Under the pieces are notes generated by a model. That model was not told where the DNA came from, searched no databases, and saw nothing but the letters and a program-made list of their open reading frames with translations. The position numbers and the translations under genes were made by a program. From contig JAIETZ010000003.1 of assembly GCA_019744775.1 (NCBI GenBank), forward strand, positions 62,001 to 126,000: 64,000 bases of DNA, read 5' to 3'. Position 1 is the stretch's first letter, and each line of letters opens with the position of its first letter. This stretch comes from Candidatus Obscuribacterales bacterium (lineage in GTDB: Bacteria > Cyanobacteriota > Vampirovibrionia > Obscuribacterales > Obscuribacteraceae). This document shows, in pieces, positions 52,584-62,029 of the stretch.

Positions 52584-54071
52584 TTAGAACCGTTTCCCTT
52601 TCTTTCGATATCCACCACTAAATCCACCTTTTCTTGGGAAATTAGCGGGCGGTAATTTAGGCATACCTGCTGGTGGACTGCCAGGAAAGGGCGGCATTTG
52701 CCCTTTTGGAGCCCCAGGCATCCCAGGGAAAAGGCCAGGCAGCATTGAGGCGCCGCCTCCACCCATCATTTTATTGAGTTGTTGAAACATTGTGCGCATC
52801 TTGTCAAATTCATTTAACATTTGCCCAAGAGCGTTTTCCTGCATTCCGGACCCGTTGGCAATCCGGCGACGGCGGCTCATGTTGATAATTTCGGGTTTGC
52901 GGCGCTCTTCGGGGGTCATGGAGTTAATAGCCGTCTCATAAAGACCCAGCATTTTCTCGCCATGGTCGGCAATTTGCGATTGCTGGTCGGAGGAAATTCC
53001 GAACATGCCGCCTATGCCCATCATCTTCATGATGTCGCCAAAAGATCCCATCTTCTTCATCATGCGCTGGGCGTTGACGAACATTTCCAGAGTAAATTCG
53101 CCGGCCATCATTTGCTTCGCGACTTTCTCTGCTTCCTTTTCGTCAATTGCTTGCTGCGCTTTTTCGACAAGTGATAGAACATCACCCATTCCAAGAATGC
53201 GGCTGGCCATGCGCTCTGGATAGAAGGCTTCTAGGTCGACCAACTTCTCGCCGGTGCTGATGAACTTAATGGGACGACCGGTTGCTTCGCGTACGGAAAG
53301 CGCGGCGCCACCTCTGGCGTCTCCATCAACTTTGGTTAGGAGAACCCCTGTTGTGTCTAACTGCGTGTTGAAAGTGTCGGCAACAGTAACTGCTTCTTGT
53401 CCTGTCATCGAGTCAATTACAAGAAGCTTTTCTCCTGGCTCAAACAGGCGATCAATAATTACCAACTCTGCCATCAAATCTGTATCAATTTGCAGACGAC
53501 CGGCAGTATCGAGAAGTACTGGGTTTAGACTTTCTTCTTTTGCTTTGCTTATTGCCTTGGTGGCAATCTCACTTACGTCTGTAACGCCAGGTAACGTAAA
53601 CACTGGCACATCAATCTGTTTGCCGAGTGTCTGTAATTGCATGATGGCTGCCGGTCTTTGAATATCGCAAGCGACCATCAAAGGCTTTTTGCCTTCTTTC
53701 TTGAGCTTCAACGCAAGCTTGGCGCAGGCAGTAGTTTTACCTGAACCTTGCAAGCCGAGCAGCATGACGACAGCCGGCTCGCCTTTGAGATTGATTGGCA
53801 CATTTTCGCCACCGAAAATCGTGACCAATTCATCGTGAACGACTTTGATGAATTGCTGTCCTGGCGAAACAGACTCAATTACTTCTATTCCCAGTGCTCT
53901 TTGGCGCACACGGCTGATGAAGAGCTTTACCACCTTCAAGGAGACATCTGCCTCTAGAAGTGACTTGCGCACTTCGCGAATAGCTTCTTCGATGTTTTCC
54001 GGCGTTAGCTTGGCTTCGCCGCGGACAGTCTTGATAAAGCCCTGCAGGCGGTCTGTAAGTGTATCGAACAT
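52584..54071 (-). CDS. ffh: Signal recognition particle protein Ffh
   Basis: GTPase of SRP, targeting nascent membrane proteins. 495 residues: N domain, G domain with GLQGSGKTTACAKLA, DIQRPAAI, DTAGRLQID and TKVDGDARGGAAL, and a Met-rich M domain with the RNA-binding RRRRIANGSGMQ motif and MLNEFDKMRTMFQQLNKMMGGGG. The C-terminus is an unusual Pro/Gly/Met-rich tail of about 60 residues (PGLFPGMPGAPKGQMPPFPG). Its RNA partner is at 12411-12497. Confidence 0.97.
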   Translation of the reverse strand: MFDTLTDRLQGFIKTVRGEAKLTPENIEEAIREVRKSLLEADVSLKVVKLFISRVRQRALGIEVIESVSPGQQFIKVVHDELVTIFGGENVPINLKGEPAVVMLLGLQGSGKTTACAKLALKLKKEGKKPLMVACDIQRPAAIMQLQTLGKQIDVPVFTLPGVTDVSEIATKAISKAKEESLNPVLLDTAGRLQIDTDLMAELVIIDRLFEPGEKLLVIDSMTGQEAVTVADTFNTQLDTTGVLLTKVDGDARGGAALSVREATGRPIKFISTGEKLVDLEAFYPERMASRILGMGDVLSLVEKAQQAIDEKEAEKVAKQMMAGEFTLEMFVNAQRMMKKMGSFGDIMKMMGIGGMFGISSDQQSQIADHGEKMLGLYETAINSMTPEERRKPEIINMSRRRRIANGSGMQENALGQMLNEFDKMRTMFQQLNKMMGGGGASMLPGLFPGMPGAPKGQMPPFPGSPPAGMPKLPPANFPRKGGFSGGYRKKGKRF

Positions 54072-54179
54072 TTCTTAGCCCATTGGAACAATACGTATAG
54101 GCTAGCAAAAGATCTCAACAGGTTGTTGTTTCTGATCCAAAGCTTAAGGTTGTTTGTAATACGATTTATTACGGTTGTC

Positions 54180-54374
54180 ATGCTAGTCCGAACAAAGGGT
54201 GGAAAGTCGGGGATCAGACGTTTGTCCGGCAACGTAAAAATTACATATGGAGAACAGCCGTGTAAAGCATGTCGTGAAGGAGCGTACCAGGCATTTAGAA
54301 ACGCGCATACAAAAGCCGCCAGAAAGAACCAATTGAAAAATGTCCTTTTGCAATTGAAGATAGGTTGCCTTTGA
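54180..54374 (+). CDS. Possible small basic protein
   Basis: 64-codon frame from ATG 54180, strongly basic (MLVRTKGGKSGIRRLSGNVK) with a CKAC pair and a QAFRNAHTKAARKNQLKN helix. A hydrophobic upstream extension is open to 54123. No good ribosome site. It lies in the gap between ffh and the phosphatase gene, which otherwise shows no gene. It resembles a small RNA- or metal-binding protein only by composition. Confidence 0.3.
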   Translation: MLVRTKGGKSGIRRLSGNVKITYGEQPCKACREGAYQAFRNAHTKAARKNQLKNVLLQLKIGCL

Positions 54375-54380
54375 TTTCCG

Positions 54381-54971
54381 TCATATATGATTTACGACAA
54401 TCGGCAGCAATCTTTCGCTCTTCCACAAGAGGATAGATTGGTCTGCGTCACTGTGCTGATTAATTCTGTGAATGCTAACGTTTTCAATTAGTCCGCCAGG
54501 CATATTGAGCAGTTTTGTAATGACGTGCCAAACGCAGCCATGCGAGACGATTAATACTGGCCCTTCGTTTTGTACGGACGCTAACAGTCCGCGATGAATC
54601 CTGTCTTGAAACTCCTGTCTGGTTTCACCACCGGGAGGGTTTTCACTTCCAAGAAATAGATTTGGTACTTGGTGATACGGTTTTCTTGACCATTCACCTA
54701 CTTCCCATTCACGTAATTCGTGGACAACTGTGAGTGGGACAGACAATGCCTCATTGAGGATATGCGCTGTCTTGAGAGCTCTTTTCATTGGACTTGCGCA
54801 AATGGTTTTGATGTTGTGCTCGGTATCTTGCAATAGCTGAGTTGCAGCTTTTGCTTGGGCAATGCCTGCTTCGTTAAGCTCAATATCCCATTCGCCACCA
54901 CACATGACGGCTTGGATATTGGCGTCAGTTTGTCCATGACGGGCGAAGTAAAAACTTGAGGCATTAATCAT
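54381..54971 (-). CDS. Histidine phosphatase family protein
   Basis: 196 residues of the phosphoglycerate mutase-like superfamily. FYFARHGQTDANIQ holds the catalytic RHG near the N-terminus; ICASPMKRALKTAHIL, REWEVGEWSRK, and the second His in VLIVSHGCVWHVI are all present. The substrate (cobalamin precursor, sugar phosphate or other) cannot be told. Located 14 bases after the HD-domain gene on the same strand. Confidence 0.9.
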   Translation of the reverse strand: MINASSFYFARHGQTDANIQAVMCGGEWDIELNEAGIAQAKAATQLLQDTEHNIKTICASPMKRALKTAHILNEALSVPLTVVHELREWEVGEWSRKPYHQVPNLFLGSENPPGGETRQEFQDRIHRGLLASVQNEGPVLIVSHGCVWHVITKLLNMPGGLIENVSIHRINQHSDADQSILLWKSERLLPIVVNHI

Positions 54972-54985
54972 AATGTTGGTTGATC

Positions 54986-56272
54986 TTAGGCTATTGGTGC
55001 AGGTTCAAGAAGTCGGACAATTGTGTCCGACACTTCAGCTGGATAGATGAGCCAGAATGAGGCGAATTGCCCTTTGACCAATGCATCTACCGTTGGTGAA
55101 AGTGATGATAGTTCTTTGATTTGTCCGTTAGCTGTGCGCAACATAATATTTGACTGTGGATGATCGTTGTCCGGATGATATAACTCATATGGCTTGATAC
55201 CGGTTGAGTCCGTTGTTAAATAGAATTCCGGATCAAAGTTGGATTTCTTCAGCGCATCTGCAGCTCGCTTCTGAATGGCTTCGGCTTCTTCTGTTGTTTT
55301 TACTGGAAGACGAATAGCTTTAAAGAGTTTGCGATTGATGAGACGTGAAGCGAGATCGCGGAGAATTGGATCTTTGTCGTCCATCCAACGCTTGATGTGG
55401 TACGTGAGAGCCACATCGTCCAGACGTAAATATTCTTGGACGTCCAGGGGCTCATTCATTAGCCACTTGTGCATCGGCTCGTCCATGAAGTTTAACTGTC
55501 CGGCAAGCATGCGCGCGCGTTTGACAAGTAAGCCCAATTGGGCGCGTGCGGCAAGATTCTTCTTGTGAAAATAAACAGAGGCGTACATTGAATAGCGAGC
55601 GAAGAGATAGTGCTCGACTGCTGTTTGTGCTTTTTCTCCAGAGACAACGAGACGGTCATTAGGTTCGTCGATTTCCAGCGATGCAAGAATGCGATCGAGA
55701 GCAAAAAGTCCATAGGCTGTACCGGACATATAACTATCGCGCAACAAGTAGTCGAAACGATCACAGTCAAGTTGGCTGGAGACGATGTCGGATAAGTAGT
55801 GGGGCTTAAAAGTCTTTTTCAAGACACTAGCTATCTTTTCCGGAAGTTGTTTATCGAAACTTCTAAGTGTTTCGGTGATTCCAGTGTTCTCGGTAATAAT
55901 GCGGCTTGACCAGTCTTCGTGGTTATAGCCGACTATTTTTTCGGTGACGTGACTGTACGGACCGTGTCCGACGTCATGCAAAAGTGCCGAAGCAAGAATT
56001 AGTGGTTCATATTCGGTAAGCGATGGCGCTTTTTCCAGAAGTTGACTATATAGACGAGAAGCAATGTGCATCACGCCGACCGAGTGCGTAAAGCGTGAAT
56101 GTTCTGAGCCTAAAAATGTCAAATTGGAAATGCCGAATTGATGCACACGGCGCAAGCGCTGGAATTCCGGTGTATCAATTAGCTTTAGGATGAGGTTTTC
56201 AGCACGATTATTGCTGTCCAGAACAATGTCGTGATGAATTGGATCAAGAAATATGCGTTTGCTGCTGGCCAT
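54986..56272 (-). CDS. HD-domain phosphohydrolase (dNTPase-like, COG1078 type)
   Basis: 428 residues. DPIHHDIVLD near the start, TPEFQRLRRVHQFGISN, HSRFTHSVGVMHIA and the catalytic LASALLHDVGHGPYSH motif are typical of the dGTPase-like HD group. SQLDCDRFDYLLRDSYMSGTAYG supplies the last metal-binding Asp. Likely a nucleotide phosphohydrolase. Its start overlaps the upstream stop by one base, so the upstream membrane gene, this gene and the phosphatase are probably one operon. Confidence 0.92.
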   Translation of the reverse strand: MASSKRIFLDPIHHDIVLDSNNRAENLILKLIDTPEFQRLRRVHQFGISNLTFLGSEHSRFTHSVGVMHIASRLYSQLLEKAPSLTEYEPLILASALLHDVGHGPYSHVTEKIVGYNHEDWSSRIITENTGITETLRSFDKQLPEKIASVLKKTFKPHYLSDIVSSQLDCDRFDYLLRDSYMSGTAYGLFALDRILASLEIDEPNDRLVVSGEKAQTAVEHYLFARYSMYASVYFHKKNLAARAQLGLLVKRARMLAGQLNFMDEPMHKWLMNEPLDVQEYLRLDDVALTYHIKRWMDDKDPILRDLASRLINRKLFKAIRLPVKTTEEAEAIQKRAADALKKSNFDPEFYLTTDSTGIKPYELYHPDNDHPQSNIMLRTANGQIKELSSLSPTVDALVKGQFASFWLIYPAEVSDTIVRLLEPAPIA

Positions 56273-56769
56273 TAAGACCTCGATTCGCTCGATAGAGCAG
56301 GCGTGATAAGTGAGATCAATGCGCAGAATATTGTTCCGCCAAAGATCGTGCGTGAAAGTGTGTGCAGTTTATGAAATTCGTCATGAGCCGTCGGGTCGGT
56401 GGCAATTGCCGGCAACAGTTCAGCCATCATTGGTGTGAGTCCGAGAGAGAAAATCATTGCTGTTGCAATTGCGGCAAAGCTTGCAGCATAGCGAACGTAA
56501 GTAGATTTGGTTTTATTTGGGTTTGTGGCAAAATCAACAGCTTCAGCAGCGAGCAAACCAATTGCTGCACCTAATGCTACTTTGGCAAAGTTGATAAATA
56601 TCGGTGCATTGGCGGTTGCAGCTTCTGTTTGTGAAATACCGGCCGCTACTGCTGTTTTAACAAGAACAATAGCTGTGAATACTATTGCTGTAGATCCACC
56701 AAACAACAATGCTAAACAGACGAGTCGTACAACTGTCGTTAGTGTTTTTGCCCAGGACTGAATTTGCAT
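56272..56769 (-). CDS. Membrane protein, DUF4149-like layout
   Basis: 165 residues with four hydrophobic segments (about 10-35, 55-70, 85-105, 140-160): TVVRLVCLALLFGGSTAIVFTAIVLV, VALGAAIGLLAAEAVD, AASFAAIATAMIFSLGL, and IFGGTIFCALISLI. A DEFHKLHTLSR segment before the last helix recalls the DUF4149/TMEM205-like layout, but this is tentative. AAGGAG about 10 bases upstream. One-base overlap with the HD gene. Confidence 0.65.
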   Translation of the reverse strand: MQIQSWAKTLTTVVRLVCLALLFGGSTAIVFTAIVLVKTAVAAGISQTEAATANAPIFINFAKVALGAAIGLLAAEAVDFATNPNKTKSTYVRYAASFAAIATAMIFSLGLTPMMAELLPAIATDPTAHDEFHKLHTLSRTIFGGTIFCALISLITPALSSESRS

Positions 56770-56818
56770 TTGTATTAAGCTCCTTTTCCGGCTTAACCTA
56801 AGCCAGGTGTTTTGACCC

Positions 56819-57307
56819 TCAGCCGGGTTTCAGCGCCGGCACTTCGTCGGCCGCACTGAATAATGCCTTTGTCGGCATTCCGGATAATTCGGATAAATCT
56901 TGATTGAGTCCTTCCAATTCTGCTTTGTCAAAGCCGACGATGGTTCTGTCGATGACCAGATCTCGTCCGACAAGAAAGATGGAAGGCACGTTTGTTAAGT
57001 CATAACCGACGGACAATTCGTAGCTCTGATCGAGCAAGGCAGGAAAGGTAATGCCGAACATGCGGCAAAAGCCTTCCGTTGCATCGGTATCGTCTTGACT
57101 GATTCCCCAGATCGGCAGATTGGGATAGCTGCGGTGCAGTCTTTCCAGGTAAGGGAATGTAAACTGACAAACAGGGCAGCTAACTTTGAAAAATGCCAAA
57201 ACTACTGCCGGCTCGGAACGCAAAGTGTCAGTTAACACATAGGCGGCTTTATCGAGCCCAGTTAATCTAAATGTCGGTGCCTTGGTTCCAGGACTGAGTG
57301 CCGGCAT
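56819..57307 (-). CDS. Peroxiredoxin/TlpA-like thioredoxin-fold protein
   Basis: 162 residues with no signal peptide. SPGTKAPTFRLTGLDKAAYVL at the start, then FFKVSCPVCQFTFPYLERLH with a CPVC redox motif, IWGISQDDTDATEGFCRMFG, and VPSIFLVGRDLVIDRTIVGF with the cis-Pro. AhpC/TSA-type thiol oxidoreductase; reductant or target unknown. GGAG 6 bases before the ATG. Divergent from glgP. Confidence 0.88.
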   Translation of the reverse strand: MPALSPGTKAPTFRLTGLDKAAYVLTDTLRSEPAVVLAFFKVSCPVCQFTFPYLERLHRSYPNLPIWGISQDDTDATEGFCRMFGITFPALLDQSYELSVGYDLTNVPSIFLVGRDLVIDRTIVGFDKAELEGLNQDLSELSGMPTKALFSAADEVPALKPG

Positions 57308-57428
57308 CTGTTGCTCCGTTATTGCCCTGCACCCATCTTATATTCTTGGCAACAAGTAAAAACTTTGCCAAATCGCTTAAAAGAGCTAATTCGTGGGAAA
57401 ATTTTTACAGTAGGCCGGAGGATTTAAG

Positions 57429-60050
57429 TTGAAACCAATTCGCACTTTTGAGGTTACGCCATTCTTGCCGCCCGAGCTTGAGTGCCTGCGGGAATTGGCC
57501 TACAACCTGCGCTGGAGCTGGGACCACGAGTCAATTAACTTATTCAGGCGCATGGATAGGGAGTTGTGGGAGACGACCGGACACAATCCGGTGTTGCTTT
57601 TGGGCAAGATTAGCCAGCAGCGTTTGAATGAACTGGCAGCCGACGAAGGTTTTCTCGGACACGCCAATCGTATTTACCAAAAGTTTTGTGGATATCTCAA
57701 AAGCGAAAATACTTGGTTCGAAAAAAACTACAAAAAACTCAACACTGGCAAAATTGCATACTTTTCTGCCGAATTTGGTTTGACCGAGTCGGTGCCTATT
57801 TATTCTGGTGGTCTGGGTATTTTGGCAGGCGATCATGTTAAGGCTGCATCTGAACAAGGGCTTCCTTTTGTAGGCATGGGTATTGTTTACCAACAAGGAT
57901 ATTTCCGCCAGTATTTAAATCGTGATGGATGGCAGCAAGAGCGTTATCCGATTAATGACTTTTACAACATGCCCATTGTGCCTGCTCAGGATGCTAATGG
58001 TGAGCAAATTGTCGTCACCGTCAATTTCCCGGGGCGACCGCTTTATGTAAAAGTTTGGAAAGTGCAAGTCGGACGCGTGCCGCTTTATTTGCTTGATACG
58101 AATATCCCAGAAAATGGGCCTGGTGATGAAGATATTACGGATGCTCTCTATCACGGCGACAAAGAGACGCGTATTCAGCAGGAAATAGTTTTAGGTATAG
58201 GTGGTGTCAAAGCATTGAAAGCTTTGAATATCATGCCGACAGTCTTTCATATGAATGAAGGACACTCGGCTTTTCTAGCTCTTGAACGCGTGCGCATGCT
58301 TATGCAGGAGCAGAACTTATCCTTCTGGCAGGCACGTGAAGTCGCCGCTGCCGGAAATATCTTCACAACGCACACAGCAGTACCTGCCGGTATTGATAAG
58401 TTTCCACCGGAACTCATCGATAAATACTTGTCGGATTACTACCGTGATTTTGGTATTACGCGTGATGAGTTTTTAGGATTGGGACGTGCCAATGTTCATG
58501 ATCACTACGAGCCATTTTCCATGGCAAATCTGGCTATGAAGCTTTCATCGCGTACAAATGCGGTAAGCAAGTTGCACGGTGATGTGTCGAGAAAATTGTT
58601 CCAAGATGTTTGGCCAAGTGTGCCGGAAAACGAAGTGCCAATCACGCATGTGACAAATGGCATTCATGCTAAGTCTTGGATTTCAGAAGAGATGGCTGAT
58701 CTGTTTGATCGTTATCTTGGTCCAAAATGGTCTGAAGATGTTGAAGGACAAAACATTTGGAAAAGAGTTGCTGAAATCCCGGATGAAGAACTTTGGCGCA
58801 TTCAAGATAGAAGAAGGCAGCGTCTTGTTAGTTTCTGTCGCGGCCGATTGCGCAAACAATTGGAAGCAAAGGGTGCGTTGTCCAATGAATTGAAAGAGGC
58901 TCTGGAAATACTTGATCCGGAGGCGTTGACAATTGGATTTGCGAGACGATTCGCCACTTACAAGCGGGCGAATTTGCTCATTCGAGATATTGAGCGACTT
59001 GCCTCTATTCTCAGTAACAAAGACAGACCGGTGCAGATTATCCTTGCTGGAAAAGCACATCCGGATGATGTTCCTGCTAAAGAAATCATTCGACAACTTG
59101 TGCATTTTTCGCGCGGAGAGGATGTACGACGCCGTATTGTCTTTATTGAAGACTACGATATGAACGTCGCTCGCTGGATGTTGCAGGGTGTTGATGTGTG
59201 GTTGAACACACCAAGACGCTTCATGGAAGCTTGTGGTACATCTGGAATGAAAGCAGCTTTTAACGGCGCTATTAATTTCAGCATTCTTGATGGTTGGTGG
59301 GATGAAGCTTATCAACCAAATGTTGGATGGGCGCTTGGACGTGGCGAAGTGTATGCCGATATGGACTATCAGGATGATGTTGAATCCGGCGCACTTTACG
59401 ATATTTTGGAAAAAGAAATCGTGCCGATGTTCTATGACCGCGATGGTGACGGGCTGCCGCGCCGCTGGCTGTCGCTCATGAAGTCGTCAATGCTTCAAGT
59501 GTGTCCGCTGTTTAATATCAACAGAATGCTTAGAGAGTATGCACTGCGTGCTTACTTCCCGGCGTCACGTCGTTATTCGGAATTTTTGACGCAAGAAGCA
59601 GAGAAAGCAAAGAGTATTGCCGATTGGAAAGCTAAACTAAATCACCGCTTCCCTGCTGTGAAAATTGAAATGGTGCAAGCGGCTGATTCGGATCACGTGC
59701 GTGTTGGTGACGACATGCGAGTCAGGGCGCGGGTTTATTTGAATGGGCTCAGTCCGGATGATGTAGCTGTGCAGATTTATCATGGACCGATTAACTTCCA
59801 TGGACAAATTGAATCAGGTGAAGTTATTCCGATGACGGTGAGTGATTCTAGGGATGGCGACACTTACATGTTTAGCGGGGCGATAAGGTATTTCAGCTCG
59901 GGTAGACATGGGTTCACGGTACGTGTGCTAGCGCATCACGATGATTTAATATCGCCGTTTGAAACAGGCCAAATCGTCTGGGCAGACGCCAACTTGCACA
60001 TCGCACCGGAAGCAGATGCGACGCACAAAGAGAAGACGGCGTTGCATTAA
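57429..60050 (+). CDS. glgP: Alpha-glucan phosphorylase (DUF3417 type)
   Basis: Releases glucose-1-phosphate from glycogen or maltodextrin. 873 residues: N-terminal DUF3417 (ECLRELAYNLRWSWDHESINLFR), then the GT35 body with IAYFSAEFGLTESVPIYSGGLGILAGDH, VFHMNEGHSAF, ITHVTNGIHAKSW, TIGFARRFATYKRANL, and the PLP lysine in EACGTSGMKAAFNGAINF. A C-terminal extension of about 130 residues is beta-rich. TTG start at 57429 with GGAGG about 8 bases upstream. No other glycogen gene is in the window. Confidence 0.95.
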   Translation: MKPIRTFEVTPFLPPELECLRELAYNLRWSWDHESINLFRRMDRELWETTGHNPVLLLGKISQQRLNELAADEGFLGHANRIYQKFCGYLKSENTWFEKNYKKLNTGKIAYFSAEFGLTESVPIYSGGLGILAGDHVKAASEQGLPFVGMGIVYQQGYFRQYLNRDGWQQERYPINDFYNMPIVPAQDANGEQIVVTVNFPGRPLYVKVWKVQVGRVPLYLLDTNIPENGPGDEDITDALYHGDKETRIQQEIVLGIGGVKALKALNIMPTVFHMNEGHSAFLALERVRMLMQEQNLSFWQAREVAAAGNIFTTHTAVPAGIDKFPPELIDKYLSDYYRDFGITRDEFLGLGRANVHDHYEPFSMANLAMKLSSRTNAVSKLHGDVSRKLFQDVWPSVPENEVPITHVTNGIHAKSWISEEMADLFDRYLGPKWSEDVEGQNIWKRVAEIPDEELWRIQDRRRQRLVSFCRGRLRKQLEAKGALSNELKEALEILDPEALTIGFARRFATYKRANLLIRDIERLASILSNKDRPVQIILAGKAHPDDVPAKEIIRQLVHFSRGEDVRRRIVFIEDYDMNVARWMLQGVDVWLNTPRRFMEACGTSGMKAAFNGAINFSILDGWWDEAYQPNVGWALGRGEVYADMDYQDDVESGALYDILEKEIVPMFYDRDGDGLPRRWLSLMKSSMLQVCPLFNINRMLREYALRAYFPASRRYSEFLTQEAEKAKSIADWKAKLNHRFPAVKIEMVQAADSDHVRVGDDMRVRARVYLNGLSPDDVAVQIYHGPINFHGQIESGEVIPMTVSDSRDGDTYMFSGAIRYFSSGRHGFTVRVLAHHDDLISPFETGQIVWADANLHIAPEADATHKEKTALH

Positions 60051-60058
60051 CGTTCAGC

Positions 60059-60179
60059 TTTGTCATTTCGAGCGAAGCAGCCAAAGGCTGCGCAGTCGAG
60101 AAATCTCGTAAGTTGAACTAATTGAACGTCTGATCGTTGCGAGATCTCCCCACTCGCTTCGCTCCGTCGAGATGACAAA
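60059..60179. repeat. MITE-like element with TTTGTCAT...GAGCGAAGC terminal inverted repeats
   Basis: The left end TTTGTCATTTCGAGCGAAGC and the right end (reverse complement TTTGTCATCTCGACGGAGCGAAGC) form imperfect terminal inverted repeats. Inner hairpin arms (GCAGCCAAAGGCTGC; GAGAAATCTC and GAGATCTC) fill the rest. No coding frame. Related short repeats starting GTCATTTCGAGC are common in many bacterial genomes. A partial third end (GACTCAGAATGACAAAG) follows at 60186-60202. Confidence 0.7.
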
Positions 60180-60203
60180 AATGGGGACTCAGAATGACAA
60201 AGG

Positions 60204-60230
60204 GGGCGGGATGTTGGTCCCGCCCTCTTG
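60204..60230. terminator. Strong hairpin terminator between glgP and glycosidase-like gene
   Basis: GGGCGGGA-TGTTGG-TCCCGCCC (60204-60225), an 8-bp GC-rich stem, followed on the plus strand by TCTTGATTT. The genes on both sides converge here, so it may serve both. Confidence 0.65.
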
Positions 60231-60246
60231 ATTTATAGCACTTACG

Positions 60247-61896
60247 TTATTTGTTGACAGTTTCGGAAGCGCCTATGGATCTGCTGCTTGGCGGTAGGAT
60301 TTTGATCTTACCGATAGGAGCGGAAACAGCGGCTTTCGGTTCTTGGTTGTTCATGATGTCGATGAAGCTTATTTTGCGTTTGGTGTCGCTGTCGACAACA
60401 GACAACCAGACTGAGTATTCACCTGGTGTCAGTTGCGGCATGCGCAGTTCTTCTTCCCATGCTACCGGGTGTCCGGCTGCCCATGTGTTGGTTGGTGTTT
60501 CCGGTGTGTGGTAGGACAAGACGGCGGACTTGCCTTCGGCGTCTTTTAGCTCAATTTCCACGCGGAAGCTGGCGGCGATGTCCTTATCCAATTGCCTTGA
60601 TGGGCGCTTTGCTGTCGCTGCTCCGAAGTTCATGGCTTTGAATGTGGCTTTGATTGGCTCGCCGGAGGCAGCTTCTGCAGGTACTGTTGCTTGTTGTACA
60701 AGTAGTTGATAGCCGATGTGTGAAGCTAGTGCCGACAATGGCTTTTGAATTGCCGGATCGGTGCTGAGCAAAATACTTGCCGGGATTTCGGCATAGCTTA
60801 TGCCGTCATCGAGTGCGTACTTACTGATTTTATCTAGATCGGCTCCAGTTACGTCTTCCGCTATTTGTATACCAGTCAGAGTATCCGGACGGAACTTCAG
60901 GAATAGTCTGTATTCGTCAAACCCGTGCTTCTCGTCGGCGTTAAGGCGCGTTAGGAAAATGCGCTGTCCATAACGACGAATGGCGTAGTCGCTGATTTCA
61001 TCGAGAACATCTTGTCCCATGCGGCTCTTAACTTGTGGATCGAGGTCAAAGTTTAAGCGAGCGGTCGGGAAAGACTTGGCGAACAAATCAACAATGTACT
61101 TGCCGTGCTGGTCAAGCAATCTTTGTGTCATGCCATGTTCTTTTTTCATGGCTTCATCCAATTGATTGCCGGCTGTTTTTACTTCGGAGACCACAGTCTT
61201 GCCGTTGTATGCAGGCAACGAACTTGGAGTAACCAAATTGCCTGTCATTATGCCGCCGCCGGTGATGCCGATGCTGTGGATGTTCGGGTTTTTGTCATAA
61301 CGTGCACCGAACTCGGACAAGAAGTTGTCCCAGTTGGCTAAGTATGTCTTATCCCAGAACAAAGACAGTTGATGGTTCTGTCCATCAGCACCCTTGTAGG
61401 TAATTGCTTTAGCGCCGCCATCAAAAACCCACTTCGGAGTGTCGTTGGAATCGGTTGTTCTATCGATTCCAGAAGTCGCAACACGCACGATTGCTGTTCT
61501 GTTGGTTTGTGCGCAGAGTTCAAGAATGCGATCTAGAGATTCCCATTTGAAAGTATCTTCAACAGGTTCCAGTTCGTTCCATGTGTAAGTTACAGAGACG
61601 CCATTGACGTATGGTTTAGACAACAATTCTTTAATTGCAGTGATGTTGTCGTTATCTTTGATAACTGCGAAGTAGCCCAATTCTTTATTGGCCACTGGGG
61701 AAATTGTCGGCAGTTGATTTACCTTGAATGCTTTTTTCTTGATCAGTCTATCTTGTGATTTGTTCAAGTAAGATTTTTCTTGAATCGGATTGAAGTACTT
61801 CAAAATCTCGACAGGTTCATTTTTTGCAAAAGCTGCACCTGATGCGCTGACGGACATCAATAAGGTCAGCGACAGGGCAATATAAGAATTACGCAT
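60247..61896 (-). CDS. Secreted glycosidase-like protein
   Basis: 549 residues with a signal peptide (to about ASGAAFA). Residues about 70-390 look like a TIM barrel of glycoside hydrolase type: VSVTYTWNELEPVEDTFKWESLDRIL, IHSIGITGGGIMTG, FLKFRPDTLTGIQIAED. A beta-rich C-terminal domain follows (AAGHPVAWEEELRMPQLTPGEYSVWLSVVDSD), similar in style to DUF4832 domains. The catalytic acids cannot be assigned by eye. ATG 61896 has GGAGG 4 bases upstream. Confidence 0.7.
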   Translation of the reverse strand: MRNSYIALSLTLLMSVSASGAAFAKNEPVEILKYFNPIQEKSYLNKSQDRLIKKKAFKVNQLPTISPVANKELGYFAVIKDNDNITAIKELLSKPYVNGVSVTYTWNELEPVEDTFKWESLDRILELCAQTNRTAIVRVATSGIDRTTDSNDTPKWVFDGGAKAITYKGADGQNHQLSLFWDKTYLANWDNFLSEFGARYDKNPNIHSIGITGGGIMTGNLVTPSSLPAYNGKTVVSEVKTAGNQLDEAMKKEHGMTQRLLDQHGKYIVDLFAKSFPTARLNFDLDPQVKSRMGQDVLDEISDYAIRRYGQRIFLTRLNADEKHGFDEYRLFLKFRPDTLTGIQIAEDVTGADLDKISKYALDDGISYAEIPASILLSTDPAIQKPLSALASHIGYQLLVQQATVPAEAASGEPIKATFKAMNFGAATAKRPSRQLDKDIAASFRVEIELKDAEGKSAVLSYHTPETPTNTWAAGHPVAWEEELRMPQLTPGEYSVWLSVVDSDTKRKISFIDIMNNQEPKAAVSAPIGKIKILPPSSRSIGASETVNK

Positions 61897-61930
61897 TCAT
61901 CCTCCAGGCCGTCTATGGCTCACGGTTAGC

Positions 61931-61958
61931 TATATAGTACATATTAATAGCCTGACAA
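61931..61958 (-). promoter_or_regulatory. Promoter of the glycosidase-like gene
   Basis: On the minus strand TTGTCA (plus 61953-61958), 16-base spacer, TATATA (plus 61931-61936), about 35-40 bases before the ATG at 61896. Confidence 0.5.
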
Positions 61959-62029
61959 CCGCAGCGGGGGACTACTCACCTAAAAGATGCTACGATTCGC
62001 TATTGATTTCCGGCTTGTGGAGTGGACTG

